Notes under the pieces: generated by a model | The model's database searches: none | Told to the model about the DNA's origin: nothing | The model's input: only the letters and a program-made list of their open reading frames with translations | Shown: one piece after another, positions 7,139 to 14,372 of the stretch | Numbering within the stretch: position 1 is the first letter of the stretch | Layout: each line of letters begins with the position of its first letter | Assembly: GCA_946887295.1 (NCBI GenBank) | Contig: CAMPKP010000063.1 | Coordinates: 1 to 17,207 of the forward strand | Direction of reading: 5' to 3' | From: an uncultured Gemmatimonadota bacterium | Lineage (GTDB): Bacteria > Gemmatimonadota > Gemmatimonadetes > Gemmatimonadales > GWC2-71-9 | DNA: 17,207 nucleotides | Translations under genes and position numbers: made by a program

Positions 7139-7201
7139 ACTCGCCTCCCGGCCGGGGCTAGCTTGCGCCGGTATCACCATCAATCGCCGGGAGATTTGAT
7201 C

Positions 7202-7645
7202 GTGGCTGACGAGCTTCCTCCTCCATATATCACCGTGCTCGTCGTGGACGACGAGCGCGTCTCCCGCCACGTCGCCTCGCGGATGCTTCGGGAGCTCGGC
7301 CTGCGGGTCCTGGAGGCGGATGGGGCGGAGGAGGCGCTCGATGTGTTCCGGATCTCCCGGCGACCCATCGACCTGGTCCTGTTGGACGTGGTGATGCCCG
7401 AGACCGACGGCGTCGAGTTGGCCAGGCAGCTGCTCGCCCACCGTCCGGGGCAGCCCATCCTGTTCATGTCGGCGCATCCTGCGGAGGTGCTCGCCGAGCA
7501 CGGGCTGCAGGACCTCGATGTGCACTTCCTGGCCAAGCCCTACACGATGGACGAGCTGCACTCCAGGGTCCGGCAGACCATGGGTCGCCAGCTCGCTCCG
7601 CCAAGCGGCGATCCGTCGTCGCCCAATGCGCCCAATCGCGTATAG
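7202..7645 (+). CDS. Single-domain response regulator (CheY-like)
   Basis: This is a 147-aa receiver with D16-D17, phospho-acceptor D62 in LLDVVMPETDG, S90-A91 in the position of the conserved Ser/Thr, and K112 in AKPY. There is no output domain, and the last 17 residues are proline/serine-rich and probably disordered. I chose the GTG at 7202-7204 because GGGAG lies 8 nt upstream; the TTG two codons earlier is too close to that site, and the longer ATG form adds a non-conserved leader. It could take phosphate from the hybrid kinase next door or pass it to another partner; neither can be shown here. Confidence 0.88.
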   Translation: MADELPPPYITVLVVDDERVSRHVASRMLRELGLRVLEADGAEEALDVFRISRRPIDLVLLDVVMPETDGVELARQLLAHRPGQPILFMSAHPAEVLAEHGLQDLDVHFLAKPYTMDELHSRVRQTMGRQLAPPSGDPSSPNAPNRV

Positions 7646-7670
7646 CGCGGACGAAAATTGTCCGGTGCGC
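7645..7670 (+). other. Stem-loop after the response regulator gene
   Basis: CGGAC (7648-7652) pairs with GTCCG (7660-7664) around a 7-nt loop, with GCGC segments outside. It starts at the stop codon. No T-run follows, so a transcript end here is only a weak suggestion. Confidence 0.25.
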
Positions 7671-7746
7671 TGGCGAGATCCGGCGGCGGGCGTTAGACTC
7701 CCGACGCTGTTGCAGGCCCGTTGACTCCTCCCCCTGAGATTGTCCG

Positions 7747-7846
7747 GGCCGACCCTTGCCAAAACGGCAGGGTAGGCCGACATATATTGGACCCCCGGCC
7801 CGAACCGGCGAGGGCGGCACGCATGGCGTGCCCCGCTCGACCGGGG
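7747..7846 (+). promoter_or_regulatory. Hairpin-rich leader upstream of the 361-aa gene
   Basis: Three structures follow each other. GGCC-G-ACCCT-T-GCC pairs with GGC-AGGGT-A-GGCC around AAAAC (7747-7778). GGCACGC-ATG-GCGTGCC is a perfect 7-bp stem (7816-7832). CCCCG-c-TCGA-c-CGGGG is a near-palindrome (7831-7846). TTGCCA (7757-7762) and CATATA (7781-7786), 18 bp apart, may be a promoter, in which case the last two hairpins lie in the 5' leader. It does not match a riboswitch I know. Confidence 0.35.
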
Positions 7847-7890
7847 TCGTGGCCTGACTTCGGACACCGACACCAGGGTCGCTCGTAACG

Positions 7891-8976
7891 ATGCAGACTC
7901 TCGCCCCAGGCTCCTCGGCGCTCACAATGGCCGATCGAGTCGCCACAGATCTGCCCGGCTTCGCCGATGGGATCGGGCACCCGGACTTCCCCTGTCTCTC
8001 TCGAGCGCACAATCCCTCGAGCTGCGTGCCGTGCGTGGATTTCTCCCTCTGGCTGCGAGAGAGAGTGCGCCGCGGTGATGCCGACGCCGCGGGGGAGTAC
8101 CTCTGGCGCATCCGGCAGGCCAATCCGGGGGCCGGGGCCTCGGAGGAGGAGTTCCGGCGCCGCTTCCGGGAGCTGGCCGGGTCCCTGCTCGAGGCACAGC
8201 TGGGCAACCATCTGCGCGACGGGACGGAGGAGGCATACCTCGACCTCCGGGTGGCGCTGATCCTCCTGGCGGCTCACGAAGGCTTCTCGGGATTCATCAT
8301 GACCGGCGAGGCCGCCGATTTCCTCGCCGCCGCCGTGAGCCCCCACACGTTCAGCCTCGCGGGCGCGGAGCGGCTGGTCGAGTCTCGCAACGAGTTCGTG
8401 CACCGGATGGCCAGCGAGATGTCCTACTGGTCCACCTGGCCGCCGCTCACCACCGACGCACTGCCCCCCATCGTTCCACCCCAAGATCCCGATCTCGCCG
8501 CGCTCCTCGCCCTCATGCTTCCGCTCCCGCTGGGCGCGCGTGCCCATGCCGCGGACGTGCTCCGCCATCTGGTGGCGGACCCGACCACCCCGCGGACCCT
8601 GGCGAGCCTGAGCCGGTACGAGACCCGCAAGCGGGGGCTCGACGTCACCCAGTCCACCCGGCTCATCATGGAGACCGGGATGGTGGTTCCGGCGGCCGAG
8701 CTGAAGGGGTGGCTCGCTGGCTGGACCCGGCGCGACCTGCTCGGCTTCCTGGCCCACTGCGGGGTGCGCCCCCGGAACTCATGGAGCAAGGAGCGCCTCG
8801 CCGAGGTGGCCGAGGTCGAGTGCGCCGACCTGTTGCGCCAGCGGATGAGCGAGTCGGGGGTGGTGGAGCTCAATCCCAGGCACGTCCGGGGCGCCCGCCT
8901 GTTGCGGGAGTATCTGGACGGGGTGAAGGAGACGTGGAGGGTGTGGCTGGGCTTCGGGACCGGGGTGACCTCCTAG
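7891..8976 (+). CDS. Unrecognised 361-aa protein with possible metal-binding and SAP-like segments
   Basis: I do not recognise this protein. Near the N-terminus there is a compact set of possible metal ligands, C35, H40, C45 and C48 (C-x4-H-x4-C-x2-C). Residues 52-180 look helical and charged, with AYLDLRVALILLAAHEGFSG as the most hydrophobic helix but no clear membrane segment. A proline-rich linker (183-203) separates a second helical part. Residues 267-320 (AELKGWLAGWTRRDLLGFLAHCGVRP, then SKERLAEVAEV) resemble a SAP/HeH-type helix-extended-helix, a fold often used to bind DNA or RNA. No good ribosome-binding site precedes either ATG (7891 or 7927). Codon use matches its neighbours. The stop shares CTAG with the convergent heptose kinase gene. 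Cytoplasmic and possibly nucleic-acid-binding; this is inference. Confidence 0.75.
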   Translation: MQTLAPGSSALTMADRVATDLPGFADGIGHPDFPCLSRAHNPSSCVPCVDFSLWLRERVRRGDADAAGEYLWRIRQANPGAGASEEEFRRRFRELAGSLLEAQLGNHLRDGTEEAYLDLRVALILLAAHEGFSGFIMTGEAADFLAAAVSPHTFSLAGAERLVESRNEFVHRMASEMSYWSTWPPLTTDALPPIVPPQDPDLAALLALMLPLPLGARAHAADVLRHLVADPTTPRTLASLSRYETRKRGLDVTQSTRLIMETGMVVPAAELKGWLAGWTRRDLLGFLAHCGVRPRNSWSKERLAEVAEVECADLLRQRMSESGVVELNPRHVRGARLLREYLDGVKETWRVWLGFGTGVTS

Positions 8977-10004
8977 ATCGCCCCGCCTCTCCGCAACCGC
9001 CCGATCTGATCGAACCTTTCCTCGTGCACGGCGAGGACCTCCTCGGGGGTCACCGTGGCAACCCCCGGCTTACTCACCTCGACACCCGCGGCGTAGTTCG
9101 CCAGCTGAGCGGCCTCCATCAGTGAGGCCCCCGCGGCGAGCGCGGTGCCGAGCCACGCCGTGACGGTGTCGCCTGCGCCGGACACGTCGTACACCTCCCG
9201 CGCGATGCTGGGAATCCTGAGCGAGTTCCCGTCTTTCGTCACCAGCAGCATCCCGTCCGCGCCCAGCGTCACCAGCAGGTTGTCCACCTTGAGCCGGTCG
9301 AGCACCTCCGGAATGGCGTTCCGGTTCTGGAGGTCCACGGCGGCGCCGAGGGCGGACTCCAGCTCCCTGCGGTTGGGCTTGAACACGGTCGCGCCCGCGT
9401 AGTCGAAGAAGTGGCGGTACTTCGGGTCCACCACGATGGGGATGCCCCGCCGCCGGGCCACCTCCATCACCGCGGCGATGAGCCCGGGGGCGAGCGCTCC
9501 CTTGTTGTAGTCCTCCAGAAGCAGGGCGTCCGCGTCCGCCAGCGCCTCTCGCGCGGCCTTGATCAGCCGGGCCAGGTCGGGCCCGTCGAGCAGCGCATCC
9601 ACCTCGTCGTCGATCCGGACGATCTGCTGCGACCGCGCGATGATCCTGGTCTTGGAGGTGGTCGGGCGGCCGGCCACCGTGACGACGTACCGGCCATCGA
9701 GCCGGGCGACCACCAGCTCCTGCCGGATCGTGGCGCCGTCGCCGTCGTCCCCCACCGTGCCCACCAGCAGGCAGCTCGCCCCCATGGACGCGACGTTGGC
9801 GGCGACGTTGGCCGCGCCTCCGAGTCTCGCCTGCCGCTCGCGGACGGTGACCACCGGGACCGGAGCCTCGGGGGAGAGCCGGTCGGTGTCGCCGATCAGG
9901 TATCGGTCGATCATGATGTCGCCGATGACCGCCACCCGGCTGCTCTTCATGCGCGCGATCAGCTGAACCAGGCGCTCCCGGCTCAGCTGGGGCGGATGTG
10001 TCAT
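8973..10004 (-). CDS. rfaE1: D-glycero-beta-D-manno-heptose-7-phosphate kinase (HldE N-terminal type)
   Basis: The 343-aa sugar kinase of the PfkB/ribokinase family phosphorylates heptose-7-phosphate at C1 in the ADP-heptose pathway for LPS core. The family pattern is clear: VAVIGDIMIDRYLIGDTDRL-type start (24-43), SPEAPVPVV (44-52), pfkB signature 1 GGAANVAAN (62-70), LLEDYNKGAL (162-171), VVDPKYRHF, VFKPNRRE, and signature 2 DVSGAGDTV with catalytic D279. The length fits the kinase domain alone; the C-terminal adenylyltransferase of E. coli HldE is absent and must be encoded elsewhere. The ATG overlaps the stop of the Wzi-like gene (ATGA), so the two envelope genes form one unit. A very confident family call; substrate by close motif match. 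Confidence 0.93.
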   Translation of the reverse strand: MTHPPQLSRERLVQLIARMKSSRVAVIGDIMIDRYLIGDTDRLSPEAPVPVVTVRERQARLGGAANVAANVASMGASCLLVGTVGDDGDGATIRQELVVARLDGRYVVTVAGRPTTSKTRIIARSQQIVRIDDEVDALLDGPDLARLIKAAREALADADALLLEDYNKGALAPGLIAAVMEVARRRGIPIVVDPKYRHFFDYAGATVFKPNRRELESALGAAVDLQNRNAIPEVLDRLKVDNLLVTLGADGMLLVTKDGNSLRIPSIAREVYDVSGAGDTVTAWLGTALAAGASLMEAAQLANYAAGVEVSKPGVATVTPEEVLAVHEERFDQIGRLRRGGAI

Positions 10005-11515
10005 TGGATCACCCCTCGCCGGCTCAGGCCCAGGGTCGCCTGAATCCGGCCCACGAAGCGGTTGTCCGTGTTGCCGGCCAGATGGCCGGCGTTGACCACG
10101 TGGTGAATCCCGGCCGTGGCGCTCAGGTCGAGCGGTCCCTGCCTGCCGCTGACGGCGACCGCCGCCCGCCACGTCCGCTCGACCGTCCCGATGAAGAGCT
10201 GGGGGATATCGCCCGCCGCGCCTGCCGACGTGGGGAAGGGATCGTTGATCTCGCCTTCCCCCTGCCGCTGGAGCGTCAGCTCGGGGGTGACCAGCCATCG
10301 GGTCCCGGCGGGCACGCTCACCGTCAGGGTGACCCGGTCCATGTCGGCGAAGTTGCGACCCAGCCCGACGCCGCCGTCGGTCAGATTCTCGAACGGATTC
10401 AGGGTACGGAAGGCCAGGCTCGAGGCCTGGGTGTACAGCCCGCGCCAGGCGAGCCGGGCGCCGAGGGGACCGTGGGCCGCGAGAGTGAGCGCCCAGCGGT
10501 TGGGATAGCGGCTCTCGCCGGTGGGGTTCTCGTACTGGAGGTCGTCGAGGCCGAGCTGCGCCTCGAGGGTGGGCCCCCTGGCGACGCGGTACTGCGCATC
10601 CAGGCCGAAGAGCACGTTGCCGTCGGCACCGAGGCCGTATTGGTTGGCGAGCAGGAGCAGGCTGAGCGGGTTCCGGTAGCGCGCATCGAACTCGCGGTCG
10701 GCACCGGCCAGGACGGTGGTCTCCCAGACGCCGAGTCGCAGCCGGTCGCTGATCCGCGCGCCGAGTCGGTGGGCGAAGAAGTAGCGGTGGACCCGCGCCC
10801 CGGTGCTGTCGCGGGCGTCCGCGAGCGTCCGTGCCAGCGCGGTCAGGCGCAGCGCGTCCACGCCGACCTCGAAGCCCAGCTCGGGATCGTTGTAGCCGTA
10901 GTCGCTGAGGCCGATCCCCTCGATGCCGACCGGGCCCCAGTTCCGGTCCATCTGCCCGTAGAACACGCTGCCGTACTTGAACTGGGCGCTCAGGTAGGCG
11001 TCGGCCATGCGCCAGGCCAGCTCCAGGTCCCGCCGGCCGGGCCACTCGGGGTCGTCGGTGATCCGCGGCTCGGCCAGGGGACGGCTCACCAGCGCGAACG
11101 GGCCGAGCACCGCTTCGCCGCTCAGCTCGGCGTAGGGACGGGACCCGTCGGGGCCCAGGGGATGGAGGAGATCGCGGCGGATGTTGCTGTAGGCCTGGGC
11201 GCCCACCCGTACGCCGATCCGCCACCGATTGGAATCGAGCGGCTCTTCCAGCGCCTCGCGCAGGCGGCGGACGATGTCGGAGGTCGCTTCACCCGCCGTG
11301 TCGGCGGCGGACAGCGCACGCAGCGCGTCGAGCCGGCGGAACGGGCGCACCAGGGGCGAGGGGTCGGCGATGTCGCCGCGGGCGATGAGGTGCTCCAGCA
11401 GCGGGAGCCGGGGATCGTCGAGCGGGAGGTATGGAGAAGACTGGGCCAGGCCGCGCGCGGGAGCGAGCGCACCGAGGAGTGCGGCCAGGAGCAAGGCGTG
11501 GCTGGGGCGGGGCAT
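10001..11515 (-). CDS. Wzi-like outer-membrane beta-barrel protein
   Basis: The 504-aa precursor begins with a signal peptide (PRPSHALLLAALLGALAPA, cleavage likely after GLAQ). The mature part starts with a short helical plug-like region (residues about 40-95, with RRLDALRAL and IVRRLREALEE) and continues with repeated amphipathic strands ending in aromatic residues (RYFFAHRLGARI, LSLLLLANQYGLG, FGLDAQYRVARG). WGPVGIEGIGLSDYGY resembles the capsule-assembly Wzi family, an outer-membrane lectin that holds surface polysaccharide. The last residues (IQATLGLSRRGVIQ) are less typical of a barrel end. The ATG at 11513-11515 has no ribosome-binding site, but a TTGACT-N17-TTGCTT box ends 9 nt upstream. 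Overlap with the heptose kinase supports an envelope polysaccharide role. Family is probable, ligand unknown. Confidence 0.75.
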   Translation of the reverse strand: MPRPSHALLLAALLGALAPARGLAQSSPYLPLDDPRLPLLEHLIARGDIADPSPLVRPFRRLDALRALSAADTAGEATSDIVRRLREALEEPLDSNRWRIGVRVGAQAYSNIRRDLLHPLGPDGSRPYAELSGEAVLGPFALVSRPLAEPRITDDPEWPGRRDLELAWRMADAYLSAQFKYGSVFYGQMDRNWGPVGIEGIGLSDYGYNDPELGFEVGVDALRLTALARTLADARDSTGARVHRYFFAHRLGARISDRLRLGVWETTVLAGADREFDARYRNPLSLLLLANQYGLGADGNVLFGLDAQYRVARGPTLEAQLGLDDLQYENPTGESRYPNRWALTLAAHGPLGARLAWRGLYTQASSLAFRTLNPFENLTDGGVGLGRNFADMDRVTLTVSVPAGTRWLVTPELTLQRQGEGEINDPFPTSAGAAGDIPQLFIGTVERTWRAAVAVSGRQGPLDLSATAGIHHVVNAGHLAGNTDNRFVGRIQATLGLSRRGVIQ

Positions 11516-11524
11516 CGGCGGGGA

Positions 11525-11553
11525 AAGCAACAGGATCGCGTCACGAGAGTCAA
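11525..11553 (-). promoter_or_regulatory. Promoter of the Wzi-like/heptose kinase unit
   Basis: Minus-strand TTGACT (11548-11553), 17-bp spacer, TTGCTT (11525-11530). The -10 differs from TAnnnT at its second base. The ATG lies 9 nt downstream, leaving almost no leader. Confidence 0.4.
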
Positions 11554-11567
11554 AGGGAGGGGCAGGT

Positions 11568-11573
11568 TATCTT
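11568..11573 (+). promoter_or_regulatory. -10 box giving a possibly leaderless CMD-obg-dprA transcript
   Basis: TATCTT ends 6 nt before the ATG at 11580, the spacing of a -10 box to a transcription start on the first base of the codon. A GGGAGG further upstream (about 11555-11560) is too far away to serve as ribosome-binding site. No -35 match was found at 16-19 bp. Confidence 0.45.
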
Positions 11574-11579
11574 GTCACC

Positions 11580-12221
11580 ATGGCGAAACAGGACAATCTC
11601 GACCCGCAGACGCGGGACCTGGTGCGCTTCGCGGCCGCGATCGCGCAGGGGTACGAGCCCGAGCTGCGCGAGCGGGTCGGCCCGCTCCGTGCCTCGCAGG
11701 TGCCGGCGGGCTGGGTCGAGGAGCTGCTGCTCCAGTCGGTGCTGATGGTGGGCTACCCTCGGGCCCTGATCGCCTTCGCGGTGTGGCGCAAGTTCAGCGC
11801 GCTGTCCGCGCCCGACGCCGACGAGGGCCAGGACTACGGCCAGGTGAGCGAGTGGACCCGCCGCGGCGAGGAGGTGTGCGCCATGGTGTACGGCGAGAAC
11901 TACTCCAAGCTGCGCGACAGCGTCCGCGCCCTCCATCCTGCGATCGACGCGTGGATGATCACCGAGGGGTACGGCCGCACCATGGGACGGCCGGGCCTCG
12001 ATCTGCTTCGCCGCGAGCTCTGCACCGTGGCGCAGACCGCGGTGCTCGAGGCGCCCAAGCAGCTCCATTCCCATCTGCGCGGGGCCCTCAACGCCGGCGC
12101 GTCGTTCGGCCAGATCGACGGGGTCCTCTCCATCGTCAATCCGCTGCTCTCGTTCGACCAGTGGAAGAAGATCAAGGAGCTCTGGCGCACGGTCCGCGAG
12201 GGTTGGTCGCCGGGGGACTGA
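11580..12221 (+). CDS. Carboxymuconolactone decarboxylase-fold protein
   Basis: The 213-aa all-helical protein has no signal peptide. Residues 140-185 (LLRRELCTVAQTAVLEAPKQ, then LHSHLRGALNAGAS) match the core CMD motif; the CMD pattern H-x-R-G-A-L-N-x-G is clear. An N-terminal half (about 25-70, WVEELLLQSVLMVGYPRALIAF) looks like a second, diverged copy of the helical repeat. The redox C-x-x-C of AhpD is absent: only C148 and C100 are present, so a peroxidase role is unlikely. Enzymatic activity is unknown. The gene stop overlaps the obg start (TGATG), making it the first gene of a CMD-obg-dprA unit. Family fairly sure, function open. Confidence 0.78.
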   Translation: MAKQDNLDPQTRDLVRFAAAIAQGYEPELRERVGPLRASQVPAGWVEELLLQSVLMVGYPRALIAFAVWRKFSALSAPDADEGQDYGQVSEWTRRGEEVCAMVYGENYSKLRDSVRALHPAIDAWMITEGYGRTMGRPGLDLLRRELCTVAQTAVLEAPKQLHSHLRGALNAGASFGQIDGVLSIVNPLLSFDQWKKIKELWRTVREGWSPGD

Positions 12222-13252
12222 TGTTCATCGATCGCGCGGTAGTCCGGGTGACGGCGGGCACGGGAGGATCCGGCGCGAGCTCGTTCGCCCGGTTCAAGTA
12301 CAAGCCGAAGGGCGGCCCCGACGGCGGCGACGGCGGCCACGGCGGAAGCATCTACGTGCGGGGCGACGCCAATCTCGCCACACTGCTCGACTACCGGTAC
12401 CGGAACGCGTGGAAGGCCGAGCGTGGCGAGCACGGCAGGGGCAAGACACAGACCGGGGCGTCGTCGGCCGACGTCTATCTGCCGGTGCCTCCCGGCACGG
12501 TGGTGCGCGACGCCGACACCGGCGAGCTGCTCGGCGAAGTGCTCCAGGCGGGCGACACGATCCGGGTCGCCAAGGGGGGCCGCGGAGGCCGCGGCAACGC
12601 GCGGTTCGCCACCTCCACCCACCAGGCCCCGCGCGAGTGGGAGCCGGGGGAGGAGGGCGAGGAGCGCTCGATCGAGCTGGTGCTCAAGCTGATCGCCGAC
12701 GTCGGGCTGGTCGGCGAGCCCAACGCCGGCAAGAGCACGCTCCTTTCGGTCCTCTCCGCGGCCCGCCCCAAGATCGCGGATTACCCCTTCACCACCCTCG
12801 AGCCCAATCTCGGCGTGGTCGGTCTCTCCGGCCACCGCAGCTTCGTCATGGCCGACATCCCGGGCATCATCGAGGGCGCCCACCAGGGCAAGGGGCTGGG
12901 CCTCCGCTTTCTCCAGCACGTCGAGCGCACCCGGGTCCTGGCCTACCTCGTTCCCCTCGACAGCCCCGATCCGGATGCCGTCTACCGCGGCCTGCGCCAC
13001 GAGATCGCCGCGTACAGCGCGACCCTCGCCGAGAAGCCGCACGTGGTGCTGCTCACCAAGCGGGACCTGCTCCCCGCCGGCGACCCGGCTCCCCACATCG
13101 CCGCGCCGGACGCGGCGGGGATTCTCGCCGTCTCGAGCGTCGCGGGCACGGGACTCGAGGAGGTGAAGGAGTATCTCTGGAAGTTCGTGGAGGAGGCCAA
13201 GGCCCAGGAAGCGCCGCCGGTCGAGGCGTGGCAACGGGAGGAAGAGACATAG
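12221..13252 (+). CDS. obg: Obg-family GTPase (ribosome assembly)
   Basis: The 343-aa protein has the Obg glycine-rich domain (about 1-158, including KPKGGPDGGDGGHGGSIY and GGRGGRGNARFAT) and a GTPase domain (159-325). G1 is GEPNAGKST (165-173), switch I DYPFTTLEPNLG, G3 DIPG (212-215) and G5 SSVAGTG. G4 reads TKRD (279-282) where most Obg proteins have NKxD; Thr is tolerated in other GTPases, so activity is likely kept. The optional C-terminal OCT domain is missing and only a short acidic tail follows. Obg acts in 50S subunit maturation and stringent response. It starts one base inside the CMD stop and ends one base inside the dprA start. Confidence 0.97.
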   Translation: MFIDRAVVRVTAGTGGSGASSFARFKYKPKGGPDGGDGGHGGSIYVRGDANLATLLDYRYRNAWKAERGEHGRGKTQTGASSADVYLPVPPGTVVRDADTGELLGEVLQAGDTIRVAKGGRGGRGNARFATSTHQAPREWEPGEEGEERSIELVLKLIADVGLVGEPNAGKSTLLSVLSAARPKIADYPFTTLEPNLGVVGLSGHRSFVMADIPGIIEGAHQGKGLGLRFLQHVERTRVLAYLVPLDSPDPDAVYRGLRHEIAAYSATLAEKPHVVLLTKRDLLPAGDPAPHIAAPDAAGILAVSSVAGTGLEEVKEYLWKFVEEAKAQEAPPVEAWQREEET

Positions 13253-14346
13253 TGAACCAGGACCGCGCCGCCTACGTGGCGCTGGCGTTGACCCCGGGCA
13301 TCGGCCCGAGCCGGATTCATTCGATCCTCCATGCCTGTCACACTGCGAACGGCGCCTTTTCGGCGCCGTTCGAGTTTTTGCGCTCCATCCCCGGCATGAA
13401 CGCGGCAGCCGCTTCGGCCGTCCGTGCCACCGGCGTCGCGGCGGGGGTGCGGGCGCTGGAGGAAGCCGAGCGGCTCGGCGGCAGGGTTCTGCTGGCTCAC
13501 GACGAAGCCTTTCCTCCCTCCCTCCGCGAGATCCCGGACCCGCCGCCCCTGCTCTTCGCGCTCGGCGATCTCACGCTGCTGGGCCGGGCCGCGGTGGCGA
13601 TCGTGGGCAGCCGGGATCACTCGGACTACGGCGGGGAGGTGGCCCGCGCGCTCGCCTGGGGCGCCGCGTCCTCGGGTCTGGTGGTGGTGAGCGGAATGGC
13701 GCGCGGACTGGATGCGGTCGCTCACACGGCCGCCCTCGACTCCGGCGGCACCACGATCGGAGTGCTGGGCAACGGGCTCGGCGTCATCTACCCCACGGCC
13801 AACCGTGGCCTGTACCAGCGAGTGGCGGCCCACGGGCTGCTGATCAGCGAGTTCCCACCCGGCGAGCGCCCGAGCGCCGGCAGCTTTCCCCGGCGGAACC
13901 GGCTGATCAGCGGACTCGCGCGGGTCACGGTGGTGGTGGAAGCCGCGGAGGGGTCGGGCGCACTCATCACGGCGGGCACGGCCCTCGACCAGGGGCGGGA
14001 GGTGATGGTGGTGCCGGGCAACATCACGAGCGCCTCGTCGGTCGGCGCCAACCGGCTGATCCGCGACGGGGCGGCTCCGCTCCTCTCCTCGGACGATCTG
14101 CTGGAGCACTACCCGGAGGCGGTGCGGCCTGCGGAAGGCTTCACCGAGCCGACCCGGGCGCTGCCCGAGGGGCTCGGGGAGGGGGAGCTGTCCGTTGTGG
14201 AGCTGCTCGGAACCGATCCCGTGCTCCTCGACGATCTCGTGGGGCGATCCGGACGCACCGCGGGGGAGCTGCTGGCGGCGCTGTGCGCACTGGAGGTCGC
14301 CGGCGTCGTGGAGCAGCGGCCGGGCAGGGTGTTTCGGAGGGTGTGA
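13252..14346 (+). CDS. dprA: DNA-processing protein DprA
   Basis: The 364-aa protein loads RecA on incoming single-stranded DNA during natural transformation. It has an N-terminal helix-hairpin-helix region (about 10-60, LTPGIGPSRIHSIL and IPGMN), a Rossmann-fold DprA domain (about 80-290) with VAIVGSRDHSDYG (116-128), VVSGMARGLDAVAH (145-158), IGVLGNGLGVIYP, SEFPPGERPSAGSFPRRNR and EAAEGSGALITA, and a C-terminal winged helix (310-364). All family motifs are intact. The GTG (13252-13254) shares its first base with the obg TAG, and GGGAGG lies upstream. A terminator-like hairpin lies inside codons 32-43 (see separate entry). The presence of dprA suggests, but does not prove, natural competence. 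Confidence 0.95.
   Translation: MNQDRAAYVALALTPGIGPSRIHSILHACHTANGAFSAPFEFLRSIPGMNAAAASAVRATGVAAGVRALEEAERLGGRVLLAHDEAFPPSLREIPDPPPLLFALGDLTLLGRAAVAIVGSRDHSDYGGEVARALAWGAASSGLVVVSGMARGLDAVAHTAALDSGGTTIGVLGNGLGVIYPTANRGLYQRVAAHGLLISEFPPGERPSAGSFPRRNRLISGLARVTVVVEAAEGSGALITAGTALDQGREVMVVPGNITSASSVGANRLIRDGAAPLLSSDDLLEHYPEAVRPAEGFTEPTRALPEGLGEGELSVVELLGTDPVLLDDLVGRSGRTAGELLAALCALEVAGVVEQRPGRVFRRV
13347..13379 (+). terminator. Intrinsic-terminator-like hairpin inside dprA
   Basis: GAACGGCGCC (13347-13356) and GGCGCCGTTC (13362-13371) form a perfect 10-bp stem with a 5-nt loop, followed by GAG and a run of five T (13375-13379). The direction matches the plus-strand genes; there is no T-run on the other strand. 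It lies in the open reading frame, encoding NGAFSAPFEF, so full-length DprA needs read-through. Confidence 0.6.
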
Positions 14347-14372
14347 GCGAGGTGGGCCCGGCGTGGCGCCGC

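Noticed and set aside
7645..7670. Intrinsic terminator after the receiver gene
   Set aside because: The stem is short and no T-run follows, so it is kept only as a weak stem-loop.
8973..11225. Long minus-strand open frame of 750 codons ending in the heptose kinase
   Set aside because: The first 400 or so residues are an arginine/proline-rich shadow of the Wzi-like gene. The kinase starts at 10004.
9998..13252. Very long plus-strand open frame of about 1084 codons
   Set aside because: Only its last 343 codons are a gene (obg). The earlier part is antisense to the Wzi-like gene and has no protein-like composition.
13252..14346. dprA as a pseudogene because of the internal terminator shape
   Set aside because: The frame is open throughout and all DprA motifs plus the C-terminal winged helix are intact.
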